A stretch of 64,000 nt of DNA from JAGWBD01 sp965220615 (GTDB taxonomy: Bacteria; Chloroflexota; Anaerolineae; Aggregatilineales; Phototrophicaceae), in assembly GCA_965220615.1 (NCBI GenBank), contig CBDCQL010000002.1, positions 2,453,597-2,517,596 of the forward strand, read 5' to 3'. The position numbers were made by a program, and so were the translations under genes. The notes beneath the pieces were generated by a model, which was not told where the DNA came from, did no database searches, and worked only from the letters and a program-made list of their open reading frames with translations. This document shows, one piece after another, positions 41,751-50,937 of the stretch (the stretch's first letter is position 1; each line of letters starts with the position of its first letter).

Positions 41751-44012
41751 ATGGCGATCACGACGCAGGACGTGCTTGAATATCACCGCCGGGGACGCGC
41801 GGGCAAGATCGAGGTGCGCGCCACCAAACCGCTGGCCACCCAGCAGGACCTTTCGCTCGCCTATTCGCCCGGCGTGGCCGAGGCCGTGCTGGAGATCGAC
41901 CGCGACAGCATGAACGGCTGGGAACTGACCGCGCGCGCCAATCTCGTCGCCGTGGTCACCAACGGCAGCGCCATCCTCGGCCTCGGCAACCTCGGCCCCC
42001 TGCCGGCCAAGGCCGTCATGGAGGGCAAGGGCGTCCTCTTCAAACGCTTCGCCGACATCGACGTCTTCGACATCGAGCTCGATACCGACGACCCCGAGGA
42101 GATCATTTCCATCTGCAGGGCGCTGGCGCCCACCTTTGGCGGCATCAACCTTGAGGATATCAAGGCGCCCGAAGCCTTCGAGATCGAAAGGCGCCTCCGG
42201 GCCGAACTGGACATCCCCGTCTTTCACGATGACCAGCACGGCACGGCCATCATCGCCGGCGCGGCCCTCGTCAACGCCGCCGACCTCGTCGGCAAGTCCA
42301 TGCCCGATCTGCGCGTGGTGATCTCCGGCGCCGGCGCCAGCGCCATCGCTTCCGGCGAATTCTGCGTCCAGCTGGGTGTTGCGCGCGAGAACATCCTGAT
42401 GCTCGATTCGCGCGGCGTCATCTACGCCGGCCGCGAGGAGCATTTGAACGAATTCAAGCTGCGCTTCGCCAACTACACCGACGCCCGCACCCTCGACGAC
42501 GCCATCGACGGCGCCGACGTCTTCATCGGCCTGTCCGCCGCCGGCGTGCTGACGCAGGACATGGTGAAGAAGATGTCGCGCGACCCCATCATCCTCGCCA
42601 TGGCCAACCCGGACCCCGAAATCATGCCCGAGGACGCGCTCGCCGTGCGCCCCGACTCCATCGTCGGCACCGGCCGCAGCGATTACCCCAACCAGGTCAA
42701 CAACGTGCTCGGCTTCCCCTTCCTCTTCCGCGGCGCGCTGGATGTCTACGCGCGCAGCATCAACGAGGAGATGAAGCTGGCCGCCGCCCGCGCCCTGGCG
42801 GCGCTGGCGCGCGAGGACGTGCCCGACAGCGTGCTCACGGCCTACGGTCTGTCCTCGCTGAAATTCGGGCGCGATTACCTCATCCCCAAACCGCTGGACC
42901 CGCGCGTGTTGCTCTGGGTGGCGCCGGCGGTGGCCCAGGCCGCCATGGACAGCGGCGTGGCGCGGCGCCGGATCGACCTCGACGACTATCGCCTGGAGAT
43001 GCTGCGGCGTCAGGGCCACGGCCAGACCGTGCGCGCCAGCATCATGAACAAGGCCCGCGCCGGCGGCGCCGAAACGCGCGTCGTCTATGGCGAGGGCGAG
43101 CACCCGCGCATCATCCGCGCCGCCTACCAGATGCGCGAGGAGGGCATCGGCACGCCCGTCCTGCTCGGCGAACGCGAGGTCATTGAGTCCCGAATCCGTG
43201 AACTGGGGCTGGACTTCGCGCCGCGCATCATCACGCCGCACCTGGAAGAGCACGCGGACCGGGTGCAGGCGCTGCTGGACCTGCGCCGGCGCCGCGGCAT
43301 GACCGCGACAGTGGCCGCAGCCCTGCTGCAGCAACCCACCTGGTACGGCCTGATGATGGTGCACACCGGCGCCGCCGAGGTCTTTCTGAGCGGCCTCACC
43401 CAGGAGTATCCCGACGTCCTGCGCCCCTCGCTGCAGATCTTCGGCACCGCGCCCGGCGCCCGCGTCGCCAGCGGCCTCTACCTGATGATCGTCGAAGACC
43501 GCAGCTACGTCTTCACCGACACCACCGTCAACATCGCACCGGACGCGGCAACCCTGGCCGACATCGCCGTCCTCGGGGCGGACTTCGCCCGCAGCCTCGA
43601 TATCGAGCCGCGCGTGGCCATGCTCTCCTTCTCCAACTTCGGCAGCACGCCGCACCCCCTCTCGCACAAGGTGCGCGACGCCGCCGCGCTGGTGCGCAAA
43701 CGTCGGCCGGACCTGCTGGTCGACGGCGAGATGCAGGCCGACACGGCCGTCGTCGACGCCATCGTCAACGAGCGCTTCCCCTTCAGCGAGGTGCGCGACG
43801 CCAACGTGCTGGTCTTCCCGGACCTCGGCTCGGCCAACATCGCGTACAAGCTGCTGCATCGCATGGCCGGCGTCGAGGCCATCGGCCCCGTTCTGCTGGG
43901 CATGGGCGAACCGGTGCAGGTGCTGCAGGCCAGCGATGACGTCGACGACATCGTCGCCATGACCGCCGTCGCCGTCATGGACGCCCAGGCGCGCCAGGCC
44001 GCGCGCGGCTGA
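41751..44012 (+). CDS. maeB: NADP-dependent malic enzyme with C-terminal phosphotransacetylase-like domain
   Basis: A 753-residue two-domain protein. Residues 1-420 form the malic enzyme: SLAYSPGVAEAVLEI, NLEDIKAPEAFEIE (metal ligands), FHDDQHGTAIIAGAAL and VISGAGASAIA (nucleotide-binding), then MANPDPEIMPEDA. Residues of about 430-753 resemble phosphate acetyltransferase (VVYGEGEHPRIIRAAYQMREEG, GLYLMIVEDRSYVFTDT, ANVLVFPDLGSANIAYKLL), the usual regulatory domain of MaeB that senses acetyl-CoA. It decarboxylates malate to pyruvate with NADPH production. The mechanosensitive channel gene follows 11 bases later. Confidence 0.96.
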   Translation: MAITTQDVLEYHRRGRAGKIEVRATKPLATQQDLSLAYSPGVAEAVLEIDRDSMNGWELTARANLVAVVTNGSAILGLGNLGPLPAKAVMEGKGVLFKRFADIDVFDIELDTDDPEEIISICRALAPTFGGINLEDIKAPEAFEIERRLRAELDIPVFHDDQHGTAIIAGAALVNAADLVGKSMPDLRVVISGAGASAIASGEFCVQLGVARENILMLDSRGVIYAGREEHLNEFKLRFANYTDARTLDDAIDGADVFIGLSAAGVLTQDMVKKMSRDPIILAMANPDPEIMPEDALAVRPDSIVGTGRSDYPNQVNNVLGFPFLFRGALDVYARSINEEMKLAAARALAALAREDVPDSVLTAYGLSSLKFGRDYLIPKPLDPRVLLWVAPAVAQAAMDSGVARRRIDLDDYRLEMLRRQGHGQTVRASIMNKARAGGAETRVVYGEGEHPRIIRAAYQMREEGIGTPVLLGEREVIESRIRELGLDFAPRIITPHLEEHADRVQALLDLRRRRGMTATVAAALLQQPTWYGLMMVHTGAAEVFLSGLTQEYPDVLRPSLQIFGTAPGARVASGLYLMIVEDRSYVFTDTTVNIAPDAATLADIAVLGADFARSLDIEPRVAMLSFSNFGSTPHPLSHKVRDAAALVRKRRPDLLVDGEMQADTAVVDAIVNERFPFSEVRDANVLVFPDLGSANIAYKLLHRMAGVEAIGPVLLGMGEPVQVLQASDDVDDIVAMTAVAVMDAQARQAARG

Positions 44013-44022
44013 GGAGTGCCGC

Positions 44023-45144
44023 GTGCCCGAGCTTGAATTCCTGAACCAGCTGGACCCGCAGGTCCGTAACATCATCCAGCGCGTCCTGCTGGCCATCGTG
44101 GCGCTGCTCTTCGTCTGGCTGCTGCGTCGCCTGCTGACACGCCTCGTGCTGATCCCCTTCAGCCGCTTCCTCGACCGCCGCGACAAGGAAGCCGACGAGA
44201 TCTTCCTGCGCATCGTCGAAAACCCCGTGCGCCTGCTGGTGATCGCGCCTGGTCTGCTCATCGCCGGCACCCTGCTGCCCGGCGACGCCGGCACCACGCA
44301 GTTCTTCACCCAGCTGGCGCGCAGCTTCGTCATCATGTCGGTCTTCGCCGCCTTCTACAACGCCGTAGGGATCATCGTCGAATCCTCGCTGCGCCTGGAG
44401 CACGTCACCGGCATCCGGCTCGACCAGCAGCTGGTGCCCTTCCTGCGCACCGGTTTGCGGGTGGTCGTCCTCGTTCTGGCCATCGTCATCCTGCTGCAGG
44501 AATGGCATTACGACGTCAGCGGCCTCATCGCCGGCATCGGCCTCGGCGGCCTGGCCATTTCGCTGGCCGCCCAGGATACCGTCGCCAACCTCTTCTCCTT
44601 CACCACCATCATCAGCGACAAGCCGCTGCGCGTCGGCGAGTTCATTCGCACGCCCAGCGTGACCGGCATCGTCGAGGAAGTGGGCGTGCGCGCCGTCCGC
44701 ATCCGCCAGCTGGACCAGGCGCTGGTCACCGTGCCCAACACGATGTTGACCGGCGAGCCGGTCATCAACTTCTCGCGCATGGAAAAACGCCGCATGGACG
44801 TGACCGTCGGCGTCACCTACGATTCGACCAGCAGCGACCTGCGCGCCCTCGTAGCCCGTCTGCGCGCCATGCTGGCCGCCCACGAAAAGGTGGATTCCGA
44901 AACGGTGATGGTCTTCTTTTCCGGCTTCGGCGACAGCTCGCTCAACATCCTGATTCGCTGCAACGTGACCGAGCCCGCCTGGGGGGACTTCATGGAAGTG
45001 CAGCATGGCATCCTGCTGACGATCATGGACATCATCGAGGACCTGGGGCTGAGCGTGGCCTTCCCCAGCCGCACGCTCTACATCGAGTCCTTCCCCGACG
45101 CGCCGGAGGCCCCACCAGACGCCGACAAACCCGCCACGATCTGA
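44023..45144 (+). CDS. Small-conductance mechanosensitive channel (MscS family)
   Basis: A 373-residue protein from GTG 44023 with a GAGGAG ribosome-binding site. It has four predicted N-terminal helices, then the pore-lining MscS helix and beta domain (SGLIAGIGLGGLAISLAAQDTVANLFSF and ISDKPLRVGEFIRTPSVTGIVEEVGVRAVRIR). It opens when membrane tension rises and releases solutes during osmotic downshock. It follows maeB in what looks like one transcript, with the acetyltransferase gene behind it. Confidence 0.94.
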   Translation: MPELEFLNQLDPQVRNIIQRVLLAIVALLFVWLLRRLLTRLVLIPFSRFLDRRDKEADEIFLRIVENPVRLLVIAPGLLIAGTLLPGDAGTTQFFTQLARSFVIMSVFAAFYNAVGIIVESSLRLEHVTGIRLDQQLVPFLRTGLRVVVLVLAIVILLQEWHYDVSGLIAGIGLGGLAISLAAQDTVANLFSFTTIISDKPLRVGEFIRTPSVTGIVEEVGVRAVRIRQLDQALVTVPNTMLTGEPVINFSRMEKRRMDVTVGVTYDSTSSDLRALVARLRAMLAAHEKVDSETVMVFFSGFGDSSLNILIRCNVTEPAWGDFMEVQHGILLTIMDIIEDLGLSVAFPSRTLYIESFPDAPEAPPDADKPATI

Positions 45145-45155
45145 AGGCGCCGCCC

Positions 45156-45743
45156 GTGGAAGCGCTGACAATCTCGCAGGGGCTGGCGGACCAGCACCGC
45201 GACCAGGCCGCCCTGCTGTACATGGAGGCCTTTCGACCGCTGCTGCAAACTTTCCTGGGTGAGGGCCCGCGCAGCCTCGACGTCCTGGCGCGCTCCATGA
45301 ACCCGACCCATGCCTTCGTCGCCACGCGCGCCGGGCAACCGGCCGGACTCGCCGGCATTCAGGACGGGACCGGCAGCCTGCTGGACATCGGGCTGCGTAC
45401 GATGATTCAGAGCTACGGTCTTCCCGGCGGCAGCCTGCGTTACCTCGCCATGGGGCTGTTGCCATCGCGCAACAGGCAGCCCGGCACCCTGCTGATGGAC
45501 GGCATCGCCGTGGTGCCGGAGTTGCGCGGCCAGGGCATCGGCACACAACTGCTGGAGGCCGTCTGCCGCCACGCGCGCGAGGGCGGCTACCGCGACCTGC
45601 GTCTCGACGTGCTTGACAACAACCCGCGCGCCCGCGCCCTTTACGAGCGAAGCGGCTTCGTGGCCATCAAGGAGCGCTCGTATCCTTTTCTGCAGCGTTT
45701 CTTCGGCTTCAGCAGCGTGACGGAGATGCGCCGGCCCCTGTGA
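45156..45743 (+). CDS. GNAT-family N-acetyltransferase
   Basis: A 195-residue protein with GTG start at 45156, just after the channel gene; the reading frame is open far upstream but that part is antisense-like sequence inside mscS. The acetyl-CoA-binding loop is DGIAVVPELRGQGIGTQLLEAVC (R/Q-x-x-G-x-G/A motif), followed by LDVLDNNPRARALYERSGF. The acceptor substrate is unknown. Probably the third gene of the maeB operon. Confidence 0.9.
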   Translation: MEALTISQGLADQHRDQAALLYMEAFRPLLQTFLGEGPRSLDVLARSMNPTHAFVATRAGQPAGLAGIQDGTGSLLDIGLRTMIQSYGLPGGSLRYLAMGLLPSRNRQPGTLLMDGIAVVPELRGQGIGTQLLEAVCRHAREGGYRDLRLDVLDNNPRARALYERSGFVAIKERSYPFLQRFFGFSSVTEMRRPL

Positions 45744-45759
45744 ACTGAAGGCCGGCGAT

Positions 45760-45787
45760 TTGCCTGACCCACCATCCCTGCTATGCT
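45760..45787 (+). promoter_or_regulatory. Promoter of the restriction-modification pair
   Basis: TTGCCT (45760-45765), 16-base spacer, TATGCT (45782-45787) in the context TGCTATGCT. Confidence 0.5.
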
Positions 45788-45816
45788 TTGGCTGTCAGTG
45801 AGCGTGGTAGCCATCC

Positions 45817-46722
45817 ATGAACAAAATCCTCACTCCGTCAACACTGCCGGGTTTCGAAGTGGCATCAGATCGGGTACTACTGCCAACCAGCCTGGACGAA
45901 ATCCACCATGGCGATGCGTTCGAGGTGCTTTCGGCTCTCGAACCAGACTCAGTGGATCTGATCTTCACCTCACCGCCCTACGCCGATCAACGCAGAAAGA
46001 CCTACGGCGGCATCTCCCCCGACGACTACGTCGACTGGTTCCTGCCCATAGCTGCCGAACTGAAGCGCGTACTGCGCCCGCAGGGCTCATTCGTGTTGAA
46101 CATCAAGGAGCGCGTGGTAGAGGGCGAGCGTCATACCTACGTGCTGGAACTCATTCTGGAATTGCGCCGCCAGGGCTGGCTGTGGACCGAAGAGTTCTGC
46201 TGGCACAAAAGGAACAGCTATCCCGGCAAGTGGCCCAACCGTTTTCGCGATTCCTGGGAACGTTGCCTGCAGTTCAACCGGCAGCGTAAATTCGCCATGT
46301 ACCAGGAAGCCGTGATGGTGCCGATGGGCGACTGGGCCAAAACGCGCCTTAAATCGCTGAGCGAAACAGACCGCCTGCGCGATGAATCGCGCGTACAGAG
46401 CGGCTTCGGCAAAAACGTGTCCAACTGGGAGGGACGGGACAAGGCCTACCCGACCAACGTGCTGCACATGGCCACCGAGTGCAACAACGTCGGCCACAGC
46501 GCCGCCTTCCCGATAACGCTGCCCGCCTGGTTCATCCGCCTCTTCACCCAACCCGGCGACGTCGTGCTGGACCCCTTCATCGGTTCGGGCTCCACGGCCG
46601 TCGCTGCAAAGGGACTTGGCCGTCACTACATCGGTATCGACAAGGTGACTGAGTACTGCGAGATTGCGCGGGAACGCATCGCTGCCCAACCCTTTGCTGA
46701 GGCCCTGGATGCCGAGCCTTGA
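45817..46722 (+). CDS. DNA methyltransferase of a type II restriction-modification system
   Basis: A 301-residue beta-class amino-methyltransferase: catalytic motif TSPPYADQR near residue 51 comes before the SAM-binding motif VVLDPFIGSGSTAVAAKGLG near residue 250. The TSPPY form is typical of cytosine-N4 methylases, though some N6-adenine enzymes share it. The central WHKRNSYPGKWPNRFRDSWE is probably target recognition. It overlaps the downstream endonuclease gene by 14 bases and protects its sites. Confidence 0.93.
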   Translation: MNKILTPSTLPGFEVASDRVLLPTSLDEIHHGDAFEVLSALEPDSVDLIFTSPPYADQRRKTYGGISPDDYVDWFLPIAAELKRVLRPQGSFVLNIKERVVEGERHTYVLELILELRRQGWLWTEEFCWHKRNSYPGKWPNRFRDSWERCLQFNRQRKFAMYQEAVMVPMGDWAKTRLKSLSETDRLRDESRVQSGFGKNVSNWEGRDKAYPTNVLHMATECNNVGHSAAFPITLPAWFIRLFTQPGDVVLDPFIGSGSTAVAAKGLGRHYIGIDKVTEYCEIARERIAAQPFAEALDAEP

Positions 46723-47445
46723 TCCCCGGCGGCTCAACGAGTTCGCCGGCGAAAGGATTGAAGAGTTCCACAACGCCCGTTTTGAGCGTTTGCAGAAAGT
46801 CAAACTGAATACGATTCTGCGGCGCAAGAACCCCTACCTTTTCCGCGCGAAAGACATGCAGTCCGCGTCTCAAATGGTCCACTCACTGCTGGATGCCTAC
46901 CTGTCTTCATCTGAGGAAGAACTGTTTGGCCGGAATTTCCTGGAGAGTCTGGTCATTCGGGTTTCAAGTGAAAACGACGGCGGTCGAAAATCATCCGCCG
47001 AGGGAATTGACCTGGAATTCGACCGTCAAACACCCGCTTTCTGGTGTCCATCAAGTCTGGCCCAAACTGGGGGAATCACTCACAGAAGCAACGCCTGGCC
47101 CAAAACTTCCGAACCGCTGTACGTGTCCTGCAACAGGGAGATTCCACGGCGCATATCCAGCCAGTGCTGGGCATCTGCTACGGCCGGGCAAAAGCCACCA
47201 ATGTCGCCAACTACATCAAGTACGAAGGCCAGGGGTTTTGGCACTTTCTGTCAGGCGACCCGAACCTCTATACCAGCCTCATTGAGCCAGTCGGTTATCT
47301 GGCCCGTGAACAGAACGAAAGCTTCAGAAAAAGACGTGCTGCCCTCGAAGCGGAGTTCATTGAGGAATTCACGGAAGATTTTTGTCACCCCGACGGCACA
47401 ATCGACTGGGGCCGTCTTCTGAAATTCAATTCCGGCAACCTGTAA
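46709..47445 (+). pseudogene. PmeII-family type II restriction endonuclease, frameshifted
   Basis: Start at ATG 46709. The first part reads GERIEEFHNARFERLQKVKL, LRRKNPYLFRAKDMQSASQM, SSSEEELFGRNFLESL and EGIDLEFDRQ in one frame; the second continues as NTRFLVSIKSGPNWGNHSQK, LGICYGRAKATN, GFWHFLSGDPNLYTSLIEPVGY and IDWGRLLKFNSGN in the next. The catalytic D...SIKSG (PD-(D/E)xK type) spans the break. Adding one A to the A3 run at 47028-47030 restores a single protein of about 245 residues matching the family from end to end. As written, the enzyme is inactive while the methylase is intact, a common state of decaying systems, but the single-base change could also be a base-calling error. Confidence 0.82.
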
Positions 47446-47456
47446 ATCAAACAGCA

Positions 47457-49097
47457 TTACCCATACCGTTCCAGCCAGTCGCTGTAGCCGCCGGCGTGGC
47501 TGGTCAACTCGCCGTCGCGCAGTTCGACGATGCGGTCCACCGTGCGCTCGAGGAAGTAACGGTCGTGCGAGATGGCGAGAATCGCGCCGTCAAAGTCCGC
47601 CAGCGCCGTCTCCAGCACCTCGGCCGTGGGGATGTCGAGGTTGTTGGTCGGCTCGTCCAGCAGCAACAGATTTGGGCGCTCCAGCACCAGCGTCGCCAGT
47701 TGCAGCCGGCTGCGCTCGCCGCCGCTGAGCGCGGCCACCGGCAGACGCAACTGTTCGTAGTGAAACTGGTACTTCAACAGGAAGGCGACCGCGTCGTTTT
47801 CGGACAATGGGCGGATGTCGCGCACGCGCTCCAGCGGCGAGCGCTCCAGCCAGGGGCCGAGGGTCTCGTGGTCCTGCGCGTAGTAGCCGGGCTGCGTCCC
47901 CGGACCGATTCGAATCTGCCCCTCCAGCGGCGTCTCCTCGCCGAGCACCAGGCGGAAGAGAACGGACTTGCCGGCGCCGTTGGGGCCGATCAGGCCGACA
48001 CGCTCGCCGTGCCGCACGAGCAGGTCCAGGTCGACGAAGAGCAGGTCGTCGTCGTAGCCCATCGCCAGGCCCGTGATCTCCAGCGCCTTCGTGCTGCCGC
48101 GCCAGCCACTGAACTCCGCCTGTAACTGGCGCCGCTCGACGACCTTCTCAATGATCTCGCCCTTCTCCTCCATGCGCTCCAGCATGCGGCGCCGATGCCG
48201 CGCCTTGCGCTTGTGGCGCGGGTCCTCAGTGATGCGCGCCCAGTGCTCAAAGCGTTTGATGGCCTCCTCGATTTGACGGATGCGTTTCTGCTGGGCCGTG
48301 TATTGCTGCTGCTGCCGCAGGCGCGCCAGTTCGCGCTGCGTGGCGTACCAGCTGTAGTTGCCGGCCCAGAAGGTCAGCGCACCCGCCTCCAGTTCGACGA
48401 TCTCCGTGACCACCTCGTCCAGCAGCCAGCGGTCGTGCGAGACGATGATGACGGCGCCCTCGTAGTCGCGGATGAAGGCCTCCAGGCGGCGGCGCGCGAC
48501 CATATCGAGGTGGTTGTCCGGCTCGTCCAGCAGCAAGACCTCCGGCCGGGCGACGGCCAGGCGCGTCAGGGCCACCAGCTTTTTCTGGCCGCCGCTGAGC
48601 GCCTCGCAGGGCAGGTCGTAATCGGCCTCGCCGAGGCCCAGGTGAGCCAGCAGCGAGCGCACCCGGCCCTGATGCTGCGCCCCGCCGAGGCGTTCGTAGT
48701 CGGCCAAAGCCCGTTCCTGCTGCGCCAGGACATGCGTCAGGCGACGCTCGTGGTTGTAGACCGCCGGGTCTGCCAGGCGCGCTTCCAGTTGCGCCAGACG
48801 CCCCTCGACCTCGGCCAGCGCCGGCGGCAACTCCATGGCCGTTTCCAGCAGGCTGCGGCCACCGGGCAGGTCGACCTGTTGCGGCAGATAGCCGACGCGC
48901 GTCCCGGGGTGGCGTTGCACCCCGCCACTGTCCGCCTGCAGGTCGCCGCTGATGATGCGCAACAGGCTGGACTTGCCGACGCCGTTGGGGCCGATCAGGC
49001 CGCTGCGGGCGCGATCGTCAATGGCCCAGGAGAGCTCCGCGAAGATCTCGCGGGCGGCGTGGGACAGGGTGACGCGGTCGAGGGTGATGCAGTGCAT
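47457..49097 (-). CDS. ABC-F family ATPase
   Basis: A 546-residue soluble protein with two ABC domains and no membrane part. Domain 1: Walker A GPNGVGKSS, signature LSGGQKK, Walker B LLLDEPDNHLD. Domain 2: GPNGAGKSV, LSGGERSR, LLLDEPTNNLD. The linker between them is rich in Arg, Glu and Gln. ABC-F proteins act on the ribosome as translation factors, and some protect it from antibiotics; the subfamily cannot be decided by eye. Convergent with the frameshifted endonuclease gene. Confidence 0.94.
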   Translation of the reverse strand: MHCITLDRVTLSHAAREIFAELSWAIDDRARSGLIGPNGVGKSSLLRIISGDLQADSGGVQRHPGTRVGYLPQQVDLPGGRSLLETAMELPPALAEVEGRLAQLEARLADPAVYNHERRLTHVLAQQERALADYERLGGAQHQGRVRSLLAHLGLGEADYDLPCEALSGGQKKLVALTRLAVARPEVLLLDEPDNHLDMVARRRLEAFIRDYEGAVIIVSHDRWLLDEVVTEIVELEAGALTFWAGNYSWYATQRELARLRQQQQYTAQQKRIRQIEEAIKRFEHWARITEDPRHKRKARHRRRMLERMEEKGEIIEKVVERRQLQAEFSGWRGSTKALEITGLAMGYDDDLLFVDLDLLVRHGERVGLIGPNGAGKSVLFRLVLGEETPLEGQIRIGPGTQPGYYAQDHETLGPWLERSPLERVRDIRPLSENDAVAFLLKYQFHYEQLRLPVAALSGGERSRLQLATLVLERPNLLLLDEPTNNLDIPTAEVLETALADFDGAILAISHDRYFLERTVDRIVELRDGELTSHAGGYSDWLERYG

Positions 49098-49162
49098 GGC
49101 AGAGGTCCATGGATGTGTTCAGCTTGTTGCGTCCGCGCTGATCCGCCAGGCAGGCCGCTGCC

Positions 49163-49981
49163 TCAGCCGGGCTCAACGAGTTCCAGTTCCTCGCGGCCGC
49201 CGGGATCGCTGGCCGGCACCCAGACGCCGCAGGGGCCGCCATGCTCGCTGACGCCCATTTCCAGCTCCTCGCCGTCGAAGGTCAGCAGCGGCTGGTAGAA
49301 CTTCGCCACCTTCTCCGCCTCGCCGACGATGTAATGCGCGATCATGGCGCGACGGAAGCGGTCTTCGGTCGTGTTGGGCCAGCTGCCGTGAATCACCTGG
49401 CCGTTAAAGAAGAGTACGTCGCCGGGCTGCATCGCCAGGCTGCGCAATTCCATCCACTCCGCCAGTTCGACGGTCGTGCCGCTGAAGAACTTGCGCCGGT
49501 CCGCATCGATGATGCAGAGCTTTTCCAGGTCCTGGCTGTGCGGCACGATCTTCATGCAGCCGTTGTCCTCGTCGCTGGCGTCAACCGCCATCCAGGCCGC
49601 CAGACAGGTGCCCGGCCGCACCTCCAGCGAGCGCTGGTCCTGATGCAGGGACTGGCCGCGGGCGCCGGGCGGCTTGAAGTAAAACATGGTCTGGGCCGCC
49701 AGCGGCTCGCGCCCCAGCAGGGCCGTAGTCCAGGCGCGCAGGCGCGGGTCAAGCAGCCAGTCGCGGCTGAGCGCATCGTAACGATGCGGGTGGAGCATGC
49801 GCGGATAGCGGTAGAGCGGATCGAACTCGTCCGTGATGCCGTCATCATGGAAGCCGATTTTGCGCGCGTGCAGACGCATGAAATGCGCCTTGATCGTCTC
49901 CACTTCCTCGCGGGGGAAGAGGGCCGGCACGATCACGTAGCCCTCGTCGGCAAAGCGCTCCAGTAGTTTTTGGTCGATCAC
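49163..49981 (-). CDS. Phytanoyl-CoA dioxygenase family protein
   Basis: A 272-residue Fe(II)/2-oxoglutarate oxygenase. I choose GTG 49981 as start because GGGGAAAGG lies just upstream and the family N-terminus (LLERFADEGYVIVPALFPREEV) begins there. The iron ligands are in SLHQDQRS (His-x-Asp) and QVIHGSWPNT (distal His). Family members hydroxylate varied small molecules; the substrate is not known. It lies downstream of the DinB gene on the same strand. Confidence 0.9.
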   Translation of the reverse strand: MIDQKLLERFADEGYVIVPALFPREEVETIKAHFMRLHARKIGFHDDGITDEFDPLYRYPRMLHPHRYDALSRDWLLDPRLRAWTTALLGREPLAAQTMFYFKPPGARGQSLHQDQRSLEVRPGTCLAAWMAVDASDEDNGCMKIVPHSQDLEKLCIIDADRRKFFSGTTVELAEWMELRSLAMQPGDVLFFNGQVIHGSWPNTTEDRFRRAMIAHYIVGEAEKVAKFYQPLLTFDGEELEMGVSEHGGPCGVWVPASDPGGREELELVEPG

Positions 49982-50001
49982 GATGCTGCACCTTTCCCCG
50001 G

Positions 50002-50502
50002 TTAATAGCGCCCCTTGTAGAGCCAGCGCATCAGGCTCAGATCGAAGGACGGGCCGCCCATGCGGGCGGACATGGCCATGATCTCGGCGCGGTGGATGAG
50101 GCCGTGGTTGCCGATGTGCAGCAGGATGTGCCACACGCGGTTGTCGATCTGCTCACCGGCCGCCGAGATGTAGCGCGCCGGAGCAGCCAGACCCGCCTCA
50201 TCCAAGCCATCGGCGAATGCGCGCACTTCCGCTTCCACCGCGGCGAAGCGCAGACCCAGGGCTTCCCGGTCCGGAAACTCTTCGGCGGCTAGAGGCGATG
50301 CGGCACCGTCGCCGCGGGCGCGCGCCAGCCAGGTCCGTTCCCCGTTCAGCACGTGCAGCAGACAGTCGCGAATGCTGCCATGCGCATACTTCGAATCGTG
50401 CAGGTATTGCGCCTCATCCAGTTGCAGCACACAGTCCTGCCAGACCTTCTGCTGTTCGCCGTAATGGTAGTCGAGCAGGGTTCGGATAATGTCGGGAGTC
50501 AT
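50002..50502 (-). CDS. DinB/YfiT-like four-helix protein
   Basis: A 166-residue protein with the DinB metal-dependent fold pattern: LLDYHYGEQQKVWQDCV, SIRDCLLHVLNGERTWLAR, and HILLHIGNHGLIHRAEI with the His triad spread over the helices. DinB-like proteins include thiol transferases of mycothiol/bacillithiol type. Specific substrate unknown. Probably co-transcribed with the downstream dioxygenase gene (20-base gap). Confidence 0.88.
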   Translation of the reverse strand: MTPDIIRTLLDYHYGEQQKVWQDCVLQLDEAQYLHDSKYAHGSIRDCLLHVLNGERTWLARARGDGAASPLAAEEFPDREALGLRFAAVEAEVRAFADGLDEAGLAAPARYISAAGEQIDNRVWHILLHIGNHGLIHRAEIMAMSARMGGPSFDLSLMRWLYKGRY

Positions 50503-50937
50503 TGTCTTCCTTGTCCGGGCCTGGTCGCGCAGTCTAGCGTAAACGCGGCGGCATGCGCCAGTAAGTGCTGGAGAACGTTCACCGCCTGGAAAGACGCCAG
50601 GGTAGCGCAGGAGCAGGGTGCGGGAGCGAATGGTATCAGTCTTTGCGCCCTCACCCCAATCCCCTCTCCCTCAGGGAGAGGGGCCTTAAACCGTCGATTT
50701 TTCCGGGGTGTGTCTCCCCTCATCTCCCGCCCTGGAAGAGACTGGCTTCGGTAATAGCCAGTTTGGCAACTGTATTTCTCCCCCCCTCCCTCAGGGAGAG
50801 GGGGGCGGGGGTGAGGGCCAACGGCGGTTGCAGACTCACGCCTCACGCTCACACATGGACGCCCCCCACGCTACTCCTGCGGGATGCTTCAGGACGGGAC
50901 CCTTGCTATAGTGAAGCCCTCACAGTCAGGAGCGACC
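50503..50937. other. Intergenic region with a MITE-like inverted repeat element
   Basis: About 435 noncoding bases holding the repeat element at 50647-50818 and, at 50907-50912, a TATAGT -10 (context TTGCTATAGT) for the epimerase gene. Confidence 0.6.
50647..50818. mobile_element. MITE-like element with 11-bp terminal inverted repeats
   Basis: Ends GCCCTCACCCC (50647-50657) and GGGGTGAGGGC (50808-50818) are exact inverted repeats. Each end continues into the hairpin core CTCCCTCAGGGAGAGG. Single ends of the same type occur at 39040 and 59155. No coding capacity. Confidence 0.6.

Noticed and set aside
44502..45155. Upstream extension of the acetyltransferase frame
   Set aside because: It lies inside the mechanosensitive channel gene in another frame; the GNAT fold begins only after 45156.
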